Of a DNA stretch of 64,000 nucleotides, positions 46,353 through 64,000 are shown piece after piece. Numbering within the stretch: the stretch's first letter is position 1; the number at the start of each line of letters is the position of its first letter. The translations under genes and the position numbers were made by a program. The notes below the pieces were generated by a model. That model had not been told where the DNA came from and made no database searches. It saw nothing but the letters and a program-made list of their open reading frames with translations. Source of the DNA: Xestospongia muta (taxonomy: Eukaryota > Porifera > Demospongiae > Haplosclerida > Petrosiidae); assembly GCA_963693285.1 (NCBI GenBank), contig OY848919.1, forward strand, positions 13,415,639-13,479,638, read 5' to 3'.

Positions 46353-48883
46353 ATAATATAATACTCATAAATGAAATGTACCGTTTTTTTTAAGTTCCAC
46401 ATAGAACTCAATCAAGTTATTAAACATGTTCTTACATTGTTGTCGTATCCCCTACAATTATTAAAAATAATATACTATTAATTATATTAATTATAGTTAC
46501 ATCAATAGGGTCATCCCAATGAGACCAAATATATTCCAATAATCTCTTAATAGGATCTCTTTCAGGAGCTACATCATTGACCACACCCACTGTCATCCTA
46601 CATGTGCCACTATTAATAAACCATATACACAATGATACATACTTCAATGCATTTGTCCATAATGTTAATGTACGAGACACTGCATAACAATCAGGAGACT
46701 CAGTAAACCTATAAAGTACATGTGATATAAGGTATATATAATCATGTAATGAGTTTATAGTACTCACTTGTCTACAAGGTTACATATTATAGTGAAAAGC
46801 CACAGCAATAATTGAATTCCTTCAACTTTGATGTTAGTTAATTCTGTTGTTGAAAGCTTTGCTATTAAACCATGTACTATAGCGAGTTGTGATAATAGTG
46901 GTAATGGTGTGTGGGAGTTATGATGTAACCATTGGTGACATAAGGAAGGAAGAACAGCGTCAAGTGTTGAAGGATTTAGGATTGTTATGGTAACCACTAG
47001 TAGCATTGCTATTGAGATGATAAGATCCCTTGCAAATTGGTCAGCTATGAAAAGAAAGAAAAAATTACTAACAAGTGTCTAGAGAAATAGATATCCATTA
47101 AATTAGAATTGATGTAGAAAACATTTCTATTGCTTTCAGAAAAAGATGTCCTCAATATAGAGGTTGTATAATACACTAAAGTATTAGTTTGGGGCTAGAA
47201 CAAGTGTCCTTAATATAGAGGTTGTATAATACACTAAAGTATTAGTTTGGGGCTAGAACAAGTGTCCTCAATATAGAGGTTGTATAATACACTAAAGTAT
47301 TAGTTTGGGGCTAGAACAAGTGTCCTCAATATAGAGGTTGTATAATACACTAAAGTATTAGTATGGACTAGAACAAGTGTCCTCAATATAGAGGTTGTAT
47401 AATACACTAAAGTATTAGTATGGGACTAGAACAAGTGTCCTCAATATAGAGGTTGTATAATACACTAAAGTATTAGTATGGACTAGAACAAGTGTCCTTA
47501 ATATAGAGGTTGTATAATACACTAAAGTATTAGTATGGGACTAGAACAAGTGTCCTCAATATAGAGGTTGTATAATACACTAAAGTATTAGTATGGGACT
47601 AGAACAAGTGTCCTCAATATAGAGGTTGTATAATACACTAAAGTATTAGTATGGGACTAGTACAAGTGTCCTCAATATAGAGGTTGTATAATACACTAAA
47701 GTATTAGTATGGGACTAGAACAAGTGTTCTTAATATAGAGGTTATATAATACACTAAAGCATTAGTATGGGACTAGAACAAGTGTCCTCAATATAAAGGA
47801 CATCATCAATACACAGTGTCCTTTATAATTCCTTTCACTTCATAATATATATGATAGTCTGACCTTCTTTCAATAGAGTCTCAGATAAAAATCTCAAAGA
47901 TTTTAATTGTTCAGTTAACCATTCACAGCATCTGTCATTAGTACATACCACAGGCCAATGTATCTCTGAAATAGACACTCCATCCATTCCTAATGATGTC
48001 ATTATGACGTCATTAGGGTCACATGACTTTGTTAATTGTACGAGCAATTGTTGACAATGCAACAAAACATTTAATAAAACTTTTGCTGATGATAACAATA
48101 TTTCCCGTGATTCTAATGACCTAAATAATCTAATAATTAATAAGGTTTATCACATATAACTAACCCCTTAATACATTCCTTAAATTGACTTGTTAAAATA
48201 TTATTAAATTCATAAAGTACTATATAACAGACATTATTAAGAGGATAATCCTGATAATTAGTTACCTTTTGGAATTAATAGATGTAGGACTATCTCTCCA
48301 GGTGGATAATGTTCCATTAGTGACTGGACATAATCTACCATTATATTGACCACACCCTCTTTAATTAAATCATTTAGGTGACTGATAATAGCCATCAAGA
48401 CAATATTAGATTGATGACTCTGTGATATTACATGAAGGACACTAGAGTAAAATAAAAACTACAATAAATTTTTAACCCATTACGACATCATCTTTTACCT
48501 TGCTATTGTTCTCTGCACTGGATGACGTGACAAACACTGTGAATGAAGTTCTACCAACCCCTTAACAATAGTTGTCATGGCAACGTCAGAATAACTCTCC
48601 TTACAAAGCACTTCTTGTATCTTTTAAAAATCAAAATAAATTAAAAATATATTTTATAGATAATAACACCTTTTTAATGGCAGTCAGTTGAACTGGTAGT
48701 TCCGATGCTGTAAATATTATGACCATTTGTTCTAGAACTATTATAAAATATAATGTTAGTTAGTAAGAACTATAGTGGATTACCATGGTTACCATCTTCT
48801 AATGTCTGCTCTATTTCTGCTTGCCATTTCTTCCAGTATTCTCCAGAAAATCGTTGGACATGCTTGCCCTTCCTAGCAGCCAT
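35528..48883 (-). CDS. THADA: THADA (Trm732-type HEAT-repeat protein), many exons
   Basis: A 13.4-kb gene with over 20 short exons, from ATG 48881-48883 (MAARKGKHVQRFSGEYWKKW) to a stop at 35528. Diagnostic pieces: ITRRSAGLPFYCQVRI (about 43690-43740) of the DUF2428 core; VHALNILRGLFRESKLGE with PYVAVAIKIAIEGF (exon about 43308-43453) continuing into IRNSCTLLLSALIARVFGVK and REFFARFPSLHSFLLE (exon about 37800-37984); NQLHGLLLIVEAIL (about 37350); RGLPPSLLLIECL (about 44600). THADA/Trm732 helps FTSJ1/Trm7 methylate tRNA position 32 and is built of HEAT/ARM repeats. Introns are mostly 40-150 bp, except one of about 5.3 kb (37985-43307) that hosts opposite-strand genes. Exon limits are approximate. 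Confidence 0.9.
38015..38235 (+). repeat. Degenerate 24-27 bp tandem repeat in a THADA intron
   Basis: About eight imperfect units built on GGTATTGGTATCAGTCTAAG. The motif AGTCTAA recurs loosely to about 38290 and again at 38905. Confidence 0.65.
38524..38778 (+). CDS. Small single-pass membrane PPxY protein 1
   Basis: 84 residues. A hydrophobic N-terminus MIIIVPIGLIIRLIIACV (1-18) serves as signal anchor. Then come a Cys (C21), a strongly basic stretch (RARSRARSQASERRK) and a Pro-rich tail with PPGY at 72-75. By the positive-inside rule the tail should be cytosolic, where PPxY could bind WW domains of NEDD4-family ligases. ATG context GACAATG; an acceptor (ATATCTTAG) sits just before it and a donor-like GTAAGTTAAACTA at about 38461, so a 5' non-coding exon is likely. 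It lies inside the large THADA intron on the opposite strand, with two paralogues and a pseudogene. Family not recognised. Confidence 0.68.
   Translation: MIIIVPIGLIIRLIIACVRSCEEQRARSRARSQASERRKYQRMPRDVQIEQPHIEISMPHPVPRQQEVYLQPPGYIMTAQQPPV
39571..39858 (+). pseudogene. Broken paralogue of the PPxY membrane proteins
   Basis: Begins ATGATAATACCTATTGGACC like its siblings. After a one-base frame break near 39590 it reads IATAISECIKSCQDDQTQSQ, then a stop at 39693. Further on, another frame gives LPPLPTGYAYTMV and ends at TGA 39858. The intact PPxY is lost. It lies between paralogues 1 and 2. Confidence 0.6.
40614..40841 (+). CDS. Small single-pass membrane PPxY protein 2
   Basis: 75 residues: MLIIIPIGLIITAI anchor, KSCTDEC (possible palmitoylation cysteines), basic RARARREYER, and a Pro-rich tail with PPPPYT (PPxY at 63-66). 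ATG context GACAATATG, preceded by acceptor TTCTTCAG and, about 135 bp upstream, donor GTAAGTTAAACTA shared with paralogue 1. The anchor-Cys-basic-PPxY plan and gene structure repeat exactly, arguing for real genes rather than chance frames. Role unknown; an adaptor for WW-domain ubiquitin ligases is a guess from the motif. Confidence 0.7.
   Translation: MLIIIPIGLIITAIKSCTDECARARARREYERITVQREPRVTIPPPTASHQRNVHVPSMNVPPPPYTVVTVQPNV
41398..41470. mobile_element. Single arm of the palindromic MITE
   Basis: CTGTAAAAACTAATTGGTTGATTTAACCAATATAATTAT-type text (in part) matches one arm of the element at 31726. The other arm is absent. Confidence 0.5.
41670..42160. repeat. Inverted GGGCACC repeat cluster with MITE inserted
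   Basis: Several direct and inverted copies of ATTGGGCACCATA and AGAAACAATT. The right part (42090-42160) mirrors the left and is separated from it by the MITE at 41850-42095. The foldback structure suggests an older palindromic element that served as target. Confidence 0.6.
41850..42095. mobile_element. Palindromic MITE, second copy
   Basis: Two long inverted arms (TAAAAATTGATTTCTTGATT ... and its mirror), with the central AAAACAGTGTTATATTTAC as in the copy at 31726. Family identity is clear by eye over about 200 bp. Confidence 0.75.
42775..43092 (+). CDS. Small single-pass membrane PPxY protein 3
   Basis: 105 residues, the longest paralogue: MIPVGAIIAVIRFLIICV anchor, RQSTRC, a polar linker, then a Pro-rich tail with two PPxY motifs (PPPY 70-73, PPSY 81-84) made by an internal repeat YSLPPKDAPPSYSLPPTD. 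ATG context GACAATATG as in paralogue 2. A donor GTAAGTAAC at about 42625 and TATATAAACT at about 42524-42533 suggest a promoter and 5' non-coding exon. The stop is followed by TCAGAGACACCAAAG, close to the same spot after paralogue 2 (TCAGAGACACTAAAG). Confidence 0.7.
   Translation: MIPVGAIIAVIRFLIICVRQSTRCTEGLARGAEQSSRSDDMVQEKSQVTTTLPSTAPHQKDTCSPHTDPPPPYSLPPKDAPPSYSLPPTDVSQPRYVSIMTQPKV
46268..46350 (+). repeat. (GA)n microsatellite
   Basis: About 40 uninterrupted GA dinucleotides in a THADA intron. Frames read Arg-Glu or Leu-Ser and are not genes. Confidence 0.95.
47142..47800 (+). repeat. 58-bp minisatellite, about 12 units, in a THADA intron
   Basis: Units contain AAGTGTCCTCAATATAGAGG and TATAATACACTAAAGTATTA. 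Two variants occur: TTTGGGGCTAG in the left units and TATGGGACTAG in the rest. Confidence 0.92.
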
Positions 48884-49162
48884 TATACAACGCACGTTTT
48901 TACAGTATACGGAGCTTGTTAAACTATAACGCAGATTTCATTTCTAAACAAATTATAGAATGTTTCCGTATACTAACTCCGTTCATGAATAAATTATAAT
49001 AAATATTTTAAATGGGATTTAAATTATTAATACTGATTCACTAAAAATATTATTATTATTATATTTTAGCTCGATAATTTTACTGGTACTAGTTTCATTT
49101 TAGATGTCATTGCTGAATTATGGAGGTGACTGGATTGGAGCTCCTATAATTAATAATATCAA

Positions 49163-54565
<5,403 letters not shown>

Positions 54566-54708
54566 TTACTAACTTTGATAATAAGTAAGAAACTGCAGAA
54601 TATCACACTTGGTCAGCCACACCCACTTTTGAGTTAATTAATACTCTTAGTTACCATAGCAACCTTTACTTAAAAGGGTGTGGTAATGAGCTTCTAGAAA
54701 GTAGAAAC
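54566..54708. promoter_or_regulatory. Divergent promoter, coiled-coil gene / GFUS
   Basis: Only 143 bp separate the two start codons. No TATA box is evident; CCACACCCACTTTT and GGGTGTGG are paired CACCC-type boxes. Confidence 0.5.
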
Positions 54709-56301
<1,593 letters not shown>

Positions 56302-56364
56302 ACTGTTTCAATTTTTATAATTGTTCACTAATGAGTGCCCTAATGAGTGTCTCTGACTTGTAAC

Positions 56365-57618
56365 TCAGTCGATTACCAATTGGTTGTGAATTTCCATTAA
56401 TCCTTTAAAATATTTAACTGTTTTCACCCTCAGCTCCAACGTGGCATCTTCATCACAAACAAATGTCGTTTTAGGATGCATTTGAAATGCTGATACAGTC
56501 CACATGTGACTAACTCCTTCTTCAATTGCTTTATAAAGGGCAAATGACTTGTGTGCCCCTGTTATTATAATCATTACCTACAATTAAAGTAATACTAAGT
56601 TAAAATTATAATGAGTGATATTAAAGCATCTTTAATGAGGAATCGCTAGTTGATCAAATTAATTGCCTTAATTACAGGGATGTCCCTACATTAACTGATG
56701 CTCTTAATATCAGGAGGTCCTCATAAAAATTGTCCACTATAACACTAACCTCTCTGGCGTCCATGACAGTTCCTACTCCAACAGTTAAAGCTGCTTTAGG
56801 GACTTTACTGATATCATTATCAAAAAATCTAGCATTAGCCATGATAGTGTCGACAGCTAAAGATTTGATACGAGTACGAGATTGAAGGGAAGACCCCGGC
56901 TCATTAAAGGCAATATGACCATCAGGACCAATACCTATATAGATCATGTGATTTTAAAGTATAAGTCACATGTATGTCATGTGATTTCTATGGGTAATCA
57001 CATGCATGTGCTTCTATAGATTTTTAATGGGTAATCACATGTTTATTGTGTGACTTTATTAAACAATAGTCACATGATGAACATCTGATTACCTATTAAA
57101 ATCACATGACACACATACAACATACTGTCTGATCACATTTATGTCACATGACTGCTCACCTCCTATGAAAAGCTCTACTCCGCCAGCGTCTTTGATCTTC
57201 TGTTCAAATTCATCACACTCTTTAACAAGATCAGGAGCATTGCCATTCAAAATGTGGACATTTTTTGGATCGATATCAATATGTTTAAAAAAGTTATTCC
57301 ACATGTAACTATGGTAACTCTCCTGATGTTCCTCGTCAAGACCCACATATTCATCCATATTAAATGTCGTAACATATTTGAATGATAACTGTTGTGACTT
57401 GTGGAACTCAATCAGTTTACGATACATTCCTAACGGAGTACTACCTGAATAGAAGACAAGGGCTAATATGGTTGCTTAGCAACAGAATATGTACCTGTTG
57501 GTAGACCAAGTACAAATTGCCGTCCTGGTCCAGGATTAAATTCTAGTATTCTGTTTCTCACATATTTTGCCGCCCACTCACTAGCTTTGTCATAATCATC
57601 AAGAATCACTAACCTCAT
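56365..57618 (-). CDS. GNPDA: Glucosamine-6-phosphate deaminase, multi-exon
   Basis: Converts glucosamine-6-phosphate to fructose-6-phosphate plus ammonia (NagB family). About four exons starting [20 protein letters not shown]. Motifs: [18 protein letters not shown] (phosphate loop, split by an intron), [11 protein letters not shown] (general-base Asp), [16 protein letters not shown] (catalytic Asp-His-Glu set), [11 protein letters not shown], and [20 protein letters not shown]. The end NQLVID is as short as in animal GNPDA. Intact. It shares a 199-bp divergent intergenic region with PDS5 and faces GFUS tail to tail. Confidence 0.94.
56940..57110. repeat. Reiterated CACATG / CATGTG motifs in a GNPDA intron
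   Basis: An intron with several copies of ATCACATG and its complement in alternating orientation, e.g. GGGTAATCACATGCATGTG and GGGTAATCACATGTTT. It may be an E-box cluster or simple-sequence drift. Confidence 0.45.
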
Positions 57619-57817
57619 GGCTAAAGAAATGTTACGGGTAGAGCTTAAATAAATGTAACCACACCCTCTAAATAATTAAATTAAAATTTTGATTTGAATA
57701 TGATAATTATACCGCCAAATTTCTTTGAGCTCGTTACAGGTGGAGTTGTTTTCAAGGAATAGGTGTGGAAAGGTCAACCTTTTGAAAAGAGAAATCTATC
57801 TTCTGTTTCATAGCAAC
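57619..57817. promoter_or_regulatory. Divergent promoter, GNPDA / PDS5
   Basis: 199 bp separate the GNPDA and PDS5 start codons, with no gene in between. It contains ACCACACCCTC about 40 bp upstream of GNPDA. Confidence 0.45.

Positions 57818-64000
<6,183 letters not shown>

Noticed and set aside
47142..47800. Possible CRISPR-like array
   Set aside because: Repeats are contiguous 58-bp units without unique spacers, in an animal intron; it is a minisatellite.

Overview
The window looks like metazoan nuclear DNA. It is AT-rich, with compact genes, many short GT..AG introns, head-to-head and tail-to-tail neighbours, and animal-specific families (ASCC1, THADA, PDS5, GFUS, GNPDA). The style (tiny introns, ATGGAT-type intronic reiterations, long GA/CT tracts, a lineage-specific glycosyltransferase expansion) suggests a demosponge such as Amphimedon. 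That assignment is inference; no alignment was run.

Region 1 (1-21,720) is an unstable array of segmental duplications. Each unit carries a minus-strand glycosyltransferase family 14 gene (GT14, core-2/I-branching GlcNAc-transferase type), a decayed minus-strand 5' half of an ATP7-type copper ATPase, a plus-strand SRCR-domain remnant and a Pro/Gln-rich exon of unknown function. Three units are nearly complete, with partial units at the window start and at 21.3-21.7 kb. Only the GT14 genes (A partial, B, C, D) remain open. Each has the palindrome TACGCATGCGTA just upstream.

Region 2 (21,720-29,850) holds an integrase-core pseudogene, a non-autonomous hAT-like element with 8-bp target-site duplication, and three more diverged GT14 genes (E, F, G) separated by minisatellites. 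F and G appear to begin with a 7-nt coding exon.

Region 3 (29,849-34,139) is a 4.29-kb DNA transposon with 41-bp terminal inverted repeats and a 9/10-bp target-site duplication. It encodes a decayed MULE-type transposase with a SWIM zinc finger and a C-terminal CXXC (CpG-binding) zinc finger. Two smaller elements are nested in it. It sits in what was probably a short divergent promoter between GT14-G and ASCC1. This is the strongest candidate for something undescribed.

Region 4 (34,281-48,883) has ASCC1 (+) facing THADA (-). One 5.3-kb THADA intron contains, on the opposite strand, a family of three intact and one broken tiny single-pass membrane proteins with PPxY motifs. This is the second candidate novelty.

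Region 5 (49,163-64,000) holds a long coiled-coil gene (-), GDP-L-fucose synthase (+), glucosamine-6-phosphate deaminase (-) and the first part of the cohesin regulator PDS5 (+, running off the end). Two divergent promoters of about 0.14 and 0.2 kb separate the head-to-head pairs. GFUS, GNPDA and the GT14 array all belong to amino-sugar/glycan metabolism, but nothing in the sequence shows that this proximity is functional.
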